Made by a program: the position numbers and the translations under genes
Source of the DNA: CAUTUX01 sp963532875
Lineage (GTDB): Bacteria > Bacillota > Clostridia > Christensenellales > CAG-917
Length of the DNA: 59,344 bases
Direction: 5' to 3'
NCBI GenBank assembly: GCA_963532875.1
Contig: CAUSLO010000003.1
Location: 1 to 59,344, forward strand
The notes under the pieces: model-generated
The model's input: only the letters and a program-made list of their open reading frames with translations
Database searches by the model: none
Told to the model about the DNA's origin: nothing
In this document: one piece after another, positions 24,979-35,021 of the stretch
Layout: each line of letters begins with the position of its first letter
Position numbering within the stretch: position 1 is the stretch's first letter

Positions 24979-25976
24979 AGAAGACGAAGATCACAGAATT
25001 TAAAAAATATGAAAAACGAATCTATATTGAGCATGCTTTTCAAGCATTATTTTTCAATGCGATTATCGCAGCATTATTAATGATATTAGTTTCGTTAGTA
25101 GTTTACTTTGTAGACTCTAAACTATTTTATTTGCCAATAGTTATCTTTTTTGCAACATTAACAATTGGAACGACTATAACGATGATTGTAAGGAGACTAT
25201 CAAATCAAGAAATAGCACGCAGAATAGATGCTATCGGGTTGAATCAACAAGCAACTACAATGTTGGAATTTATCAATGACAATTCAGATATTGCCAAAAT
25301 GCAAAGAGAGCGAGTGAAGAAACTTCTCTTAGAAAGAAGCCATAAGGAAATAAAAATCACTCTCAACAGAAAGTATTGGATAACGGCAATAGTATTAAGC
25401 GTTATTGCAGTCATTTCAGTTTCACTTGTTGGCGTATCAAAATTCAACGGAATTCCTCAATATCACGACATACAAAAAAGAAGAATGACAAAAGTAGTTG
25501 AGCGGAAAGTAATCTATGAAGCAGAGGACGGCGGAAGAATACTTGGGAAGTTGGAACAAGAGATCAAAGATATAGGCAAACCAGTATATGCTATCCCAAA
25601 CAAAGGATATTTTTTTATCGGCTGGTCTGATGGAGAAACGAATCCTTATAGGGTAGATAATTCTGTAAAAGGAACGATTAAATTAAAAGCAATGTTTCGC
25701 AAGTTCAAAGTTGACGAGACAGATATAGAAGTGCGAGACAAAAAGATTCCACAACCCGAATATGAAGAACAAAATTTTGAAGGAGATAAGCCATCTCATA
25801 TTGGCGGAGGCTCTGGTAAATATGAAGAGATAAATCAAATCATTGATGGAAAAACATATTATCGTGATGTGTTAGCAAAATACAGCAAACAAGAACTGAG
25901 AGCGTTGGCAAATGATAAAAGTTTGCCAGTCGAAATACGCAAATTAATAGAGGAGTATTTCAAAATCATAAAATAG
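24975..25976 (+). CDS. Membrane protein with B-repeat-like extracytoplasmic domain
   Basis: 333 residues, not assignable to a named family. TM segments at about 20-46 and 50-72 are followed by a cytoplasmic helical stretch with RRLSNQEIARRIDA and then TM3 at about 137-155. Residues 175-240 resemble a B-repeat (YAIPNKGYFFIGWSDGE, LKAMFRK), seen in the lipoproteins of this operon. A glycine-rich linker GGGSG follows, and the C-terminus (ELRALANDKSLPVEIRKLIEEYF) is reminiscent of the tails of DUF4175-type proteins near moxR operons. It lies immediately upstream of the MoxR ATPase. I infer a scaffold linking the cytoplasmic ATPase to outside proteins. Confidence 0.6.
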   Translation: MKKTKITEFKKYEKRIYIEHAFQALFFNAIIAALLMILVSLVVYFVDSKLFYLPIVIFFATLTIGTTITMIVRRLSNQEIARRIDAIGLNQQATTMLEFINDNSDIAKMQRERVKKLLLERSHKEIKITLNRKYWITAIVLSVIAVISVSLVGVSKFNGIPQYHDIQKRRMTKVVERKVIYEAEDGGRILGKLEQEIKDIGKPVYAIPNKGYFFIGWSDGETNPYRVDNSVKGTIKLKAMFRKFKVDETDIEVRDKKIPQPEYEEQNFEGDKPSHIGGGSGKYEEINQIIDGKTYYRDVLAKYSKQELRALANDKSLPVEIRKLIEEYFKIIK

Positions 25977-25987
25977 GAGAATATATA

Positions 25988-26971
25988 ATGACAGAAAAAG
26001 AAGTAGAAAAGTTTAGTGAACTAGTTAAAAAAATTCTAGAAGAAATTAAGAAGGATGTTATTGGACAAGAGGAAACAGTTAGGAATTGTATTATCAGTAT
26101 GATTGCTGGAGGCAATGTTCTTCTAGAAGGAATTCCAGGAGTAGGCAAGACAAGATTGGTCAGAACATTAGGAAGGGTATTCGCCTTACCATTTTCAAGA
26201 ATACAATTTACACCAGATTTGATGCCTGCAGACGTTACAGGGACAAATATGTTAATCAAAGAAAAAGATGGGAATTCAAAATTTAAATTCCAAGAAGGAC
26301 CTGTATTCTCAAATATTGTTTTGGCAGATGAAATAAATAGAGCAACACCTAAGACGCAATCTGCGTTACTGGAGGCAATGCAAGAGCATACGGTTACAGT
26401 TATGGGAGAATCAAAAAAACTCCCAGAACCATTTTTTGTCCTAGCGACTCAAAACCCTTTAGAACAAGATGGGACATATCCGTTACCAGAAGCACAGATG
26501 GATAGATTTATGTTCAAAATAATTGTCGAGAACCCTAACCTTACAGAATTAAAAGCAATTGTAAAGTTAACTCAAAAAACTATGGAAGAAGTATCTGAAA
26601 ATGTTTGTAACAAAGAGCAATTGCTAGAAATGCGAAAGATAGCAAACCAGATTCTTGTTGGCGACGATGTGCTTGAATATGGATTGAGATTATGTTTATG
26701 TACGCATCCTAATACTGAGTGTTCATTACCTTCAAGTAAAAAATATATACAAGTTGGGGCATCGCCACGTGCCTCACAAGCATTAATCAGTGCAGCAAAA
26801 GTTTTGGCTTTGCTAAGCGGAAGACTAAATGTTTCATATGAAGACATTAATAATTTAATCGTTCCAATTTTAAGGCATAGGATTAAATTAAATTTTGAGG
26901 CAGTTGCCGATGGCATAAGTGCAGACGAAGTAATCAAAATGCTGGTTGAGGAAATTAAGAAGAAGAAATGA
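25988..26971 (+). CDS. MoxR-family AAA+ ATPase
   Basis: 327 residues, cytosolic. Walker A GIPGVGKT (48-55), Walker B VLADEINRATPKTQ (near 115), sensor 1 LATQNPLEQDGTYPLPEAQ (near 155) and a C-terminal lid with SPRAS-like GASPRASQAL. The order MoxR - DUF58 - VWA membrane proteins is the classic arrangement in which MoxR acts as a chaperone-like motor for VWA partners, often inserting metals or cofactors or remodelling complexes at the membrane. AGGAG precedes the ATG, 11 bp after the previous gene; it shares ATGA with the DUF58 gene. Confidence 0.93.
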   Translation: MTEKEVEKFSELVKKILEEIKKDVIGQEETVRNCIISMIAGGNVLLEGIPGVGKTRLVRTLGRVFALPFSRIQFTPDLMPADVTGTNMLIKEKDGNSKFKFQEGPVFSNIVLADEINRATPKTQSALLEAMQEHTVTVMGESKKLPEPFFVLATQNPLEQDGTYPLPEAQMDRFMFKIIVENPNLTELKAIVKLTQKTMEEVSENVCNKEQLLEMRKIANQILVGDDVLEYGLRLCLCTHPNTECSLPSSKKYIQVGASPRASQALISAAKVLALLSGRLNVSYEDINNLIVPILRHRIKLNFEAVADGISADEVIKMLVEEIKKKK

Positions 26972-27861
26972 ATAAATTTATAAATTCAGCATTCTTCAAT
27001 AAACTAGAAACGCAAGCCATATTGCTCAAGAAGGAACTTGCTGGATTTTTTGGTGGAAAGAACTTAACGAAGAAATATGGACAAACCGTCGAGTTTGCAG
27101 ATTTCAGAGAATATCAATTGGGAGACGATATACGCCGAATAGATTGGAATCTATATTCAAGATTTGAGAAATATTTAATTAAACAATACATAGATGAAAG
27201 GCAGATGAATGTAGACGTATATTTGGATTGCTCAACATCAATGCATAAGTGCGACAAAGCAAAAAGCGACTTTTGTTTAGGCATAGTTGCTGGACTTGGT
27301 TTCCTTGCGATTAAAAATACAGACAGATTTTCAGTAAAACTGATTAAAGGGAAACGAGTCGAAACATTGTTCCCATATTGCGTAGGTAAAACTAATTTTT
27401 TTCTTAATATTGCAAAACTTGATGATGTTAGATTTGAAGAAGAATCATCAATGTCAAATGCGATCCTACAAACAGACCAAAAGGTTAGTGATGGCTTGGC
27501 AATAGTAATATCAGATTTTCTAACAGATGACGACTGGAAGAAAGGTATTAATTATCTATTGCATAAGAAGAAACAAGTATTATTAGTTCAAGTACTTTCA
27601 AAAGAAGAAGTTTCACCATCATATCTAGGCAGATACAACCTTGTTGATTGTGAAAGTCAAGGAGCGGATGATAGTAAAAATTTCAAACTAAATATTGAGC
27701 ACTCAAACTTAAAGGCATATGACAAGGCGTTAGAAACTATTAAGTCAAATATTAAACAATATGCGAGCAGCAGAGGTGTGGGTTATATTTTAATGTATAG
27801 TAGCGAGAATCTAGAAAAACAATTAATTACGTTAATGTTAAGAGGTGGGCTACTTAAATGA
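26968..27861 (+). CDS. DUF58 domain protein
   Basis: 297 residues. The DUF58 signature is clear: FADFREYQLGDDIRRIDWN (about 45-64). A VWA-like fold follows, with an apparently intact MIDAS start DCSTS (in VYLDCSTSMHK, near 90) and ISDFLTDDDW near 190. Unlike many DUF58 proteins it has no N-terminal TM helices, so it is probably cytosolic or peripheral. Expected partner of the MoxR ATPase. Overlaps both neighbours by 4 bp. Confidence 0.9.
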   Translation: MNKFINSAFFNKLETQAILLKKELAGFFGGKNLTKKYGQTVEFADFREYQLGDDIRRIDWNLYSRFEKYLIKQYIDERQMNVDVYLDCSTSMHKCDKAKSDFCLGIVAGLGFLAIKNTDRFSVKLIKGKRVETLFPYCVGKTNFFLNIAKLDDVRFEEESSMSNAILQTDQKVSDGLAIVISDFLTDDDWKKGINYLLHKKKQVLLVQVLSKEEVSPSYLGRYNLVDCESQGADDSKNFKLNIEHSNLKAYDKALETIKSNIKQYASSRGVGYILMYSSENLEKQLITLMLRGGLLK

Positions 27862-29711
27862 AATTTATAAACCCTATATACCTAATACTATTTATAAGTT
27901 TAATACCGTTATTTCTAATATATTTTTTAAAGCCAACCTTTAAGAATAAGGAAGTATCTTCAACATATATTTGGAAAGAATCACTTAAGTATGGAAAGAC
28001 AAAGAAGGGAGTTCAACTAAATAATCTAATAGTGTTAATAATACAAATTTTAATTATTGTAACTATAACTATGATGGCAGCAACTCCAAAAATGTTCTCA
28101 AAATTAGAAATTCAAAAAGAAAGAGTCATGATTGTTGACAACAACGCATATATGATGGCTAAAGTAGACGATGAAACAAGGTTTGAAAGAGCAATAAGTG
28201 AAGTAAAAAGTCGTGCACAATCAGCAATTGATAATAAATATAAAGTTACTGTAGCAGTATTAAACGGACGGAATAGAATACCTATTTCAATGGAAAGCGA
28301 CATTAATAAAATCAATCAAAAGTTGGATGAATTAAACTGTACATTTGAAAATACATCACCGAGCGAAGGAATATTTGAAATAAAACAAAAGTTCAATAAA
28401 ACAACGAAAAAGGAAGTATTTTATTTCAGTTCTGGAGAACATCAAAACTTAGGGGATATTAATTATGTTGATGTGAGTAGAGAAGAAGAATTTAATATCA
28501 GCATTTTAAATTTTAGAAGGAAATTAGTTAATAACTATTGGCGGTTTGAAATTGATTTATTGTCATCAGGAACAAGTAAACAAGTTCAGTTAAATCTCAA
28601 AGTGATAGGAGCAAATTCTGAAAAGAAACAGATTAGCCGAAATGTGCAAACATCATTAGTAGAAGGCGAACAGACAACTGTAACGGTTGATGACTTAGGA
28701 GTTTATGAATTTGATGAGGTATCGGTTGATATAAAAACTATAGATGGGTCAAAGGACGCTATTGATTTTGACAATAGGGCTGTGATTTCGCATGGTCGAC
28801 CAGATTCTATAAAAGTACAATATTATAGCTCTAAACCAAACAATTTCATGCAAGCGTCGCTGAGGACACTCAGAAATATGTATTCAAATACTTTTGATAT
28901 ACAAATAAGTGAACCATCACAAATAGGCGATGTAAAGACCAGCGGTTTTGATTATTACATCTTTGAACATTATGTCCCTAGTGAATTGCCTAATGACGGC
29001 AAATGTTTCCTCTTGAACCCCAATGAGATTACAGCAAGGAATGCGTCTTTACTTGGTGTTAAATTAGGTGCGGAACGATTAGGAAAATATTCAATAGATT
29101 CCGGGGATGTGCATGCAATAACAGACAAATTAAATTTTTCAAAAATATCAATTAGTAAATATAGAGTTTTGACGACAACAGATGGAGTAATACCGTTAGC
29201 ATATTCTAACAACGAATGTGTTATGGCATTAAGTAAAAATAAAAATGCAGTAATTGCAACAATTAATTTGCATAATTCAGATTTGGCAGTTCTAATGGAA
29301 TTTCCATTATTGATGAATAATATTTTTAAGTTTTTTATTCCACGTACGATAGATGGTGACAAGGAATATTTTGTTGGCGATAAAATCAAACTGAATTCTA
29401 GGTATAAAGAACTAGAAGTTGAGCATAACGGAATAAAACAGAAAATAACAAGTGGTGAAGAATTAACTTTTGAAAATCCAGGGATGTATACGATTACAGA
29501 AAAAGATGGGACTGCAGGAAATGTATATAAGATAATTCCTAAACTCAGTAGTGAGAGTCTTGAGATGAAAAGGTCAGTAGTTTTGCAAAGCGGAGTGGGG
29601 AAAGTAGAAGAACCTAAGAAACAAGAGAACGACATATTTATAATTCTTGCTAGTGTGATAGTAGGACTCATATTCATAGAACGGATTTTGACGATAAGGA
29701 AGAGGGGCTGA
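27858..29711 (+). CDS. BatA-like membrane protein with degenerate VWA domain
   Basis: 617 residues. The N-terminus is a BatA-type anchor (MKFINPIYLILFISLIPL, TM about 5-25; second TM about 55-75), followed by a VWA-like domain from about 88. The position of the metal-binding DxSxS motif reads DNNAY (in MIVDNNAYMMA), so the MIDAS serines are gone. A long extracytoplasmic part with beta-sandwich character follows and ends in TM about 592-610 with a short basic tail. It resembles the large VWA/BatA fusion proteins found after DUF58. The loss of the metal site suggests a structural partner for the next gene. Joined to its neighbours by 4-bp and 1-bp overlaps. Confidence 0.78.
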   Translation: MKFINPIYLILFISLIPLFLIYFLKPTFKNKEVSSTYIWKESLKYGKTKKGVQLNNLIVLIIQILIIVTITMMAATPKMFSKLEIQKERVMIVDNNAYMMAKVDDETRFERAISEVKSRAQSAIDNKYKVTVAVLNGRNRIPISMESDINKINQKLDELNCTFENTSPSEGIFEIKQKFNKTTKKEVFYFSSGEHQNLGDINYVDVSREEEFNISILNFRRKLVNNYWRFEIDLLSSGTSKQVQLNLKVIGANSEKKQISRNVQTSLVEGEQTTVTVDDLGVYEFDEVSVDIKTIDGSKDAIDFDNRAVISHGRPDSIKVQYYSSKPNNFMQASLRTLRNMYSNTFDIQISEPSQIGDVKTSGFDYYIFEHYVPSELPNDGKCFLLNPNEITARNASLLGVKLGAERLGKYSIDSGDVHAITDKLNFSKISISKYRVLTTTDGVIPLAYSNNECVMALSKNKNAVIATINLHNSDLAVLMEFPLLMNNIFKFFIPRTIDGDKEYFVGDKIKLNSRYKELEVEHNGIKQKITSGEELTFENPGMYTITEKDGTAGNVYKIIPKLSSESLEMKRSVVLQSGVGKVEEPKKQENDIFIILASVIVGLIFIERILTIRKRG

Positions 29712-32383
29712 TGACAAAAGTTATATTTAAAAATCCATGGTTTCTATTTGTAATCATTCCTCTTATTGCTATTTCGTTACTTGCATTTTTCTTAGTTAAT
29801 CGGCGCTTTAGATATAAACGTGAAAAAGTCGCCACATTAGTGTTGGGATTAATCATAGCCGTTAATGCGTCTCTTTTATTAGCAGGCATGACTGTTAAAA
29901 AGGTGGAAAAGAATACAAATAATGAAGTGCTTTTTTTGGTTGATGCATCGGCAAGCATGAAACACAAGAAAGAAGAAGTAAAACAGAGAATAAAAAACAT
30001 AATGGAAAACACTTCAAGCAAAGTGAAGTTTGGACTTTCCGTGTTTGGTAGCGATTATCGGAATTTATCGAAAATTGCTTCAGATAGAGACGGTATATTA
30101 AATGCTCTAGATGGTGATTATGGATTAAATGATAATACGACTAACATAGAAAAGGCATTTCAAGAAAGCGTGAAAGAGTTTAAAAACTTAACGACTAGCA
30201 AAGTCGTAATGTTGACGGACGGATTAGAGACAGATGGATCAATGTACTCAGTTATGTCTAGTTATCTAGCAAAGGGAATGAAATTGGATGTTTCAATAAT
30301 TAACACCAACTATTTTGGAAACGAAACAGCAATTACTGGAGTAATAGAACCGAGCAACTTGGTGAAGATAAATGAAGTTAATAGATATCAAGTAAAAGTA
30401 AAGGCAAGGTCAAAAGGTATTGCCACATTAAAAGTTTATGACAACGATATACTAAAGTATAAGAAAAACGTGGTATCGGTACTTGGTGAGAATTTATATG
30501 ATGTTGATTTAACATTTACCAACAAGGGGTTGCATCGTATACGTTGTGAACTAGAAACAACGGAGGATAATGTTGAACAGAATAACACATATTTTGTATG
30601 CACGAATATTCAAGACGTAAACAAATTATTAATTGTTAATAGAAATGATGACAATAAAGAACTCAACTCAATATTTGCTGGATACGCTGATGTTAAGACA
30701 TTGCAGATTAAAAATTTACCAAATGATATCGACTCACTTAGAGAATTTGATCAGATTATTTTAAACAATATTGCGAACTCGGATATGCCTAGCGACTTAA
30801 CAAAGAATATAGCAACGTATGTAAGGAAGTATGGGGGAGGTCTTTTGACACTAGGCGGAACAAAACAAGTAGGAGGCACAGATTCCCCTCATACATATGT
30901 TAAGCAAGACATGCAAGGTAGTTTGTATCAATCTTTGTTGCCAGTGGAATGCGAAGAATATAAACCGCCAATTGCAGTAACAATCGTAATTGATATATCT
31001 GGTAGCATGTTAAATCAGGATCCTAATACAGGAAGAAAATTAATTGATATAGCAAAAGAGCAAGCAATAGCAGCGATTAAAGCATTAGACGAAAGAGACT
31101 ATGTTGGAGTTGTAACATTTGGATCAAAATCAACAGTAGTTATAGATCCAACGCCATTAACAAAACGTCAGAGAGTTATAGACGCAGTACAAGGAATAGA
31201 GGGGAAATTAGAAAGTTCAATTTATTCTAATGGTGTTGAAAGAGCAGGGTTGACACTAAGAAGCGTAACTCACGTAAGTAAAAAACACATTTTATTTATT
31301 AGCGATGGGGCACCAGGGAGTGGAGATACGACATATATTGCTAAGACAGCAGATAATAAAGCAAATGGAATTTCTACGTCTACAATTGGGTTTGGTAGCA
31401 ATGTACCACCGCTCAGAAATATGGCAATAGCAGGTGGTGGTAAATATTACTACAGCAGAAAACCTGGGGAACTGTCATTGAAAATTAAAGAAGACTTGCA
31501 AAGCGAATTTATCAGAGAATATGATGCAACGAAAAGTTTTAAGCCAGAGACGCCATCAGTACATGAAGTTACAAAAGATGTGAACGAGTCTGACTTACCA
31601 GAGATGAACAACTTCTTTGGAACGAGGTTAAAATCAGAAGCAACATCTATTCTATCGGGAGAATATGGGCAACCGATATTGGCGACACATCAAGTTGGTA
31701 AGGGAAAGGTAACTTCGCTTTTAACAAGTTTTGCTAAACTTGAAGGGACCGATTGGTTGAACTCAGAAGTAGGGAAAAACCTTTTTAAAAGTTTAATTGC
31801 TTATGGATTCCCTAATAAAACGATTAAGAAAAACAATGTTGATGTAACTATAAAACAAGACAATTACACATTAGGGGTTAATGTTTTTTCAAAGGTGAAA
31901 GAAGGAACAGTTGAATATAAGGTATATAGATTTAAAAATAGCGAATGGGAAGAATTTGAAACTCTTACAAGCGATTTTATAGGCACTGAGAAGTTCATTA
32001 CTAATATATTAGAGAAAGGAATATATAAAATTGATGTAAGCGTTACTAATGCAAATGGCAAAACTGAAAAGTCAACTGTCTATCAAGCAATATCATATTC
32101 AAACGAGTACGCATTTAGAGACAATCCAGAAGAAGAGGAAAACGTTAAAAAGATATCAGAATTTGAAAATTCAGTGTTGAAAGAAGGCGGAAGAGTTCTT
32201 GATGAAAAAATGAATATTTCAGACAATTTGCAACTAAATACTGTGAAGTATATAGACCTTAGGGCTGTTTTAGGTATTATTCTTGTAATTTTATTTTTAA
32301 TTGACCTAACTTTACGTAAATTCAAGTGGAAACTGATATCTGAAATAATAAGGGAGAAAAAGGATGCAAAGAGTAAGAATTAA
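29711..32383 (+). CDS. Membrane protein with two VWA domains and a GATase-like domain
   Basis: 890 residues. TMs at about 11-29 and 41-61, then VWA1 with intact MIDAS start DASAS (78-82), an intervening region, a class I glutamine amidotransferase-like Rossmann domain (about 300-415, with YVRKYGGGLLTLGG; no catalytic Cys is evident), VWA2 with DISGS (428-432), a C-terminal beta-rich region and a final TM (about 843-863). This matches the large BatA-like VWA/GATase proteins that follow moxR-DUF58. The VWA sites should bind a divalent metal and a protein ligand outside the cell. TGATG joins it to the gene before; the LRR lipoprotein begins 20 bp inside its end. Confidence 0.85.
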   Translation: MTKVIFKNPWFLFVIIPLIAISLLAFFLVNRRFRYKREKVATLVLGLIIAVNASLLLAGMTVKKVEKNTNNEVLFLVDASASMKHKKEEVKQRIKNIMENTSSKVKFGLSVFGSDYRNLSKIASDRDGILNALDGDYGLNDNTTNIEKAFQESVKEFKNLTTSKVVMLTDGLETDGSMYSVMSSYLAKGMKLDVSIINTNYFGNETAITGVIEPSNLVKINEVNRYQVKVKARSKGIATLKVYDNDILKYKKNVVSVLGENLYDVDLTFTNKGLHRIRCELETTEDNVEQNNTYFVCTNIQDVNKLLIVNRNDDNKELNSIFAGYADVKTLQIKNLPNDIDSLREFDQIILNNIANSDMPSDLTKNIATYVRKYGGGLLTLGGTKQVGGTDSPHTYVKQDMQGSLYQSLLPVECEEYKPPIAVTIVIDISGSMLNQDPNTGRKLIDIAKEQAIAAIKALDERDYVGVVTFGSKSTVVIDPTPLTKRQRVIDAVQGIEGKLESSIYSNGVERAGLTLRSVTHVSKKHILFISDGAPGSGDTTYIAKTADNKANGISTSTIGFGSNVPPLRNMAIAGGGKYYYSRKPGELSLKIKEDLQSEFIREYDATKSFKPETPSVHEVTKDVNESDLPEMNNFFGTRLKSEATSILSGEYGQPILATHQVGKGKVTSLLTSFAKLEGTDWLNSEVGKNLFKSLIAYGFPNKTIKKNNVDVTIKQDNYTLGVNVFSKVKEGTVEYKVYRFKNSEWEEFETLTSDFIGTEKFITNILEKGIYKIDVSVTNANGKTEKSTVYQAISYSNEYAFRDNPEEEENVKKISEFENSVLKEGGRVLDEKMNISDNLQLNTVKYIDLRAVLGIILVILFLIDLTLRKFKWKLISEIIREKKDAKSKN

Positions 32384-34958
32384 GAGTTTAGGCATAGTCG
32401 TTATTATCCTATTAACGTTAGTGTTCGTAGGTTGTACGAATAGGAAGCATCCATTAAGTACGCCAATAGAGTTGGAGATAAATGCACAACAGCAAAGGAT
32501 ATATTGGAAACAAGTAGAAGGTGCAACAGGATATATAGTTGATACAGGAAGCAAAAAATATAAGGTAAGAGTGAATTCATTTGATATGAGTTTACTAAGT
32601 GATGGGGACTATGATTTTAGAGTTAAGGCAATATCAAGAACATTCAAGGAATCATCATATTCAAATACTTTAAGAGTTACTATTTCTAAATCATCACTCT
32701 TAAAATTCATCAATACTAATTCTGTTAAAGAATATCAGTTAGTTGGAATCGGAAGGAACACAGATAAGATATTTAATATACCAAGCGAACATAATGGAAT
32801 TCCAATCACGTCTATTGGCGATAATGCATTTGAAAACAACCAGAGGATTAAGGAAGTTACAGTTGGCGAGAACATTAAGAAAATTGGAATGGCAGCTTTT
32901 TGTAGTGCTAGTAACTTGACCAAGGTAACGTGTAATGAAAAATTGGATTCAATAGGAGAATCTGCATTTGAAGATTGTAAGAGTTTAAAAGAAGTGTATA
33001 TTAGTTCTTCTGTAAGTGAAATATCTAAAAAAGCGTTTAAAGGATGTACTTCGCTACAGTCAGTCAATTTACCAAACGGTCTAAGCGAAATTGCCGAAAG
33101 CGTATTTGAAAATTCTGGCATAGATGAGATACGTGTCCCAAACTCAGTTAATGTAATAAGAGAATATGCATTTGCAAGAACAGATAAACTTAAAAATTTA
33201 GAACTTGGGGAAAATGTTCAAAAGATTTCAGATTACTCATTTTATGAGACAGGTGAATTGAGAGAATTTATTGCTAATACAAAACTTGAAGAAATAGGGA
33301 TGTCAGCATTTGAAAAATCAAAGTCTCTAAGTAAGCTTGTATTGAACAATTCACTAAAAAATATAAGGCAGAATGCCTTTAAAGAATGTGCTAATTTGTT
33401 AGAAGTAAACACCCCAGAAAGTATTGAGCAAATTGAAAAAGATGCTTTTAAAGAGACGGCTATACTAAATAATCAAAGCGGTCTTGCATATGTTGATAAA
33501 TGGGTAATAGGGACAACTAATAGCGACATCACTGAAGTATTGCCAAAAGAAGAAACATTAGGGTTGTCGGACTACGCATTTTTTGACAATAAAAAAATAA
33601 AGAAGTTCGTTACTCCTAGCACATTAAAATATTTAGGATCATCATGTTTTGAAGAATGTAGTGAACTTAATAATGCAAGCATTACTAGGGCAATTAGAAT
33701 TGGCGATAGAGCGTTTAAAAATTGTGTAGCACTAAATGTCGGAACTCTGCCTAGCGAATTAGAAGGGATTGGAGAGGACGCATTTCTAAATACTTTGAAT
33801 TATAAAAATAGTGTATCAACGATAACGGTTGGGAATTGGTTGGTGGGGCATAAATTAAAAACAATCGCAAATTTAGTTGTTGACAATAGCACGGTAGGGA
33901 TAGCAGATTTTGCATTTAAAAATAGAGATAATATAAGAAAAGTAACATTTGGGAATAGTCTCAAATACATAGGAAGAGGAGTATTCTTTGCAAATCAAAA
34001 ATTGAAGGAAGTTACCATTCCTGATAGCGTAGTAGAAGTCGGAGAATATGCCTTTGCACAAATGGCAGAACTTATTAAAGTAAAACTGCCAAACAACATG
34101 ACAGAAATTAAAAATTCAGTATTCTACGAGTCAGCCAAACTAACAGAAGTTGATTTTGGGAACAACCTAAAAAAGATAGGGAACTATGCTTTCTACAGAA
34201 CGTCTATAGAAAAATTAGATTTACCAACGTCAGTAACATCAATTGGGAAGGCAGCATTCTATGAAAATAAGAGATTAACAGAAGCAAACATTGAGGGAGA
34301 TTTGGAATATATTGGTGATTACGCCTTTTATGCAAATACAAATCTTGAAAGAGTTAAGTTTGGGAAAAAACTAAAGAAGATAGGAAATTATAGTTTTTAT
34401 ATGGCACATTTGCTCAAAAATCTTAAATTAGAAGAAGGAGTTGAAGAGATAGGCGACTATGCATTTGCGGAAGCGAGAAATTTACAAACTGTTGTCTTGC
34501 CAACTACAATGAAATCATTAGGTATAAGATCCTTTGAAAAAGCAACAAGTTTGGACAAAATAGATTTGGGTGGGACATCAAGAATAGGAGACTATGCTTT
34601 TGCGTCATGCACACAATTAAAAAGCGTACTGATAACGAAGAAGCAGAAAAAGTTAGGAAAACACTTATTTGCAGATGCTGAGCCAACTATATATATGGAG
34701 AGAGGAGTTGATGAAAAGCAATTTGATGTTGCTTGGAATTCGGGCAATTCGGTTGTGATTTCTGGCATTGAATCAAATACAATTGAAATACAAGAAGGAA
34801 CGATAAGAAATTACAATCAGTATAAGACAATTGTTCCATTGCAAATGCCAAATAAAAAACTAGTGGGATACGTTAATTCCACAACTGGAGACCGCATAGA
34901 ACCTAAAGAAATTGCCAATGTTAAAATGGGCACTGTGATAGAGTTAATTTGGGAATAA
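32364..34958 (+). CDS. BspA-like LRR surface lipoprotein with FN3-like domain
   Basis: 864 residues. Signal peptide with lipobox FVGC (C24). Residues about 35-108 look like a fibronectin type III-like module (IYWKQVEGATGYIVD, YDFRVKAIS), followed by a long LRR_5/BspA array from about 130 to 770, with repeats such as IGESAFEDCKSLKEVYIS, and a C-terminal region ending GTVIELIWE. Last gene of the operon, mirroring the LRR lipoprotein at its start but with a different N-terminal module. It begins inside the VWA gene, so its synthesis is tied to the membrane machinery. No clear terminator follows. Confidence 0.86.
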   Translation: MQRVRIKSLGIVVIILLTLVFVGCTNRKHPLSTPIELEINAQQQRIYWKQVEGATGYIVDTGSKKYKVRVNSFDMSLLSDGDYDFRVKAISRTFKESSYSNTLRVTISKSSLLKFINTNSVKEYQLVGIGRNTDKIFNIPSEHNGIPITSIGDNAFENNQRIKEVTVGENIKKIGMAAFCSASNLTKVTCNEKLDSIGESAFEDCKSLKEVYISSSVSEISKKAFKGCTSLQSVNLPNGLSEIAESVFENSGIDEIRVPNSVNVIREYAFARTDKLKNLELGENVQKISDYSFYETGELREFIANTKLEEIGMSAFEKSKSLSKLVLNNSLKNIRQNAFKECANLLEVNTPESIEQIEKDAFKETAILNNQSGLAYVDKWVIGTTNSDITEVLPKEETLGLSDYAFFDNKKIKKFVTPSTLKYLGSSCFEECSELNNASITRAIRIGDRAFKNCVALNVGTLPSELEGIGEDAFLNTLNYKNSVSTITVGNWLVGHKLKTIANLVVDNSTVGIADFAFKNRDNIRKVTFGNSLKYIGRGVFFANQKLKEVTIPDSVVEVGEYAFAQMAELIKVKLPNNMTEIKNSVFYESAKLTEVDFGNNLKKIGNYAFYRTSIEKLDLPTSVTSIGKAAFYENKRLTEANIEGDLEYIGDYAFYANTNLERVKFGKKLKKIGNYSFYMAHLLKNLKLEEGVEEIGDYAFAEARNLQTVVLPTTMKSLGIRSFEKATSLDKIDLGGTSRIGDYAFASCTQLKSVLITKKQKKLGKHLFADAEPTIYMERGVDEKQFDVAWNSGNSVVISGIESNTIEIQEGTIRNYNQYKTIVPLQMPNKKLVGYVNSTTGDRIEPKEIANVKMGTVIELIWE

Positions 34959-35021
34959 GATGCACATTGATATTCAACAAAAAGTCTTAAACCCTCAATT
35001 AAATATCTATGTTAAATGACG

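Noticed and set aside
28970..29677. 235-codon frame opposite the BatA-like gene
   Set aside because: Shadow frame without start signals; the plus-strand gene is coupled to both neighbours.
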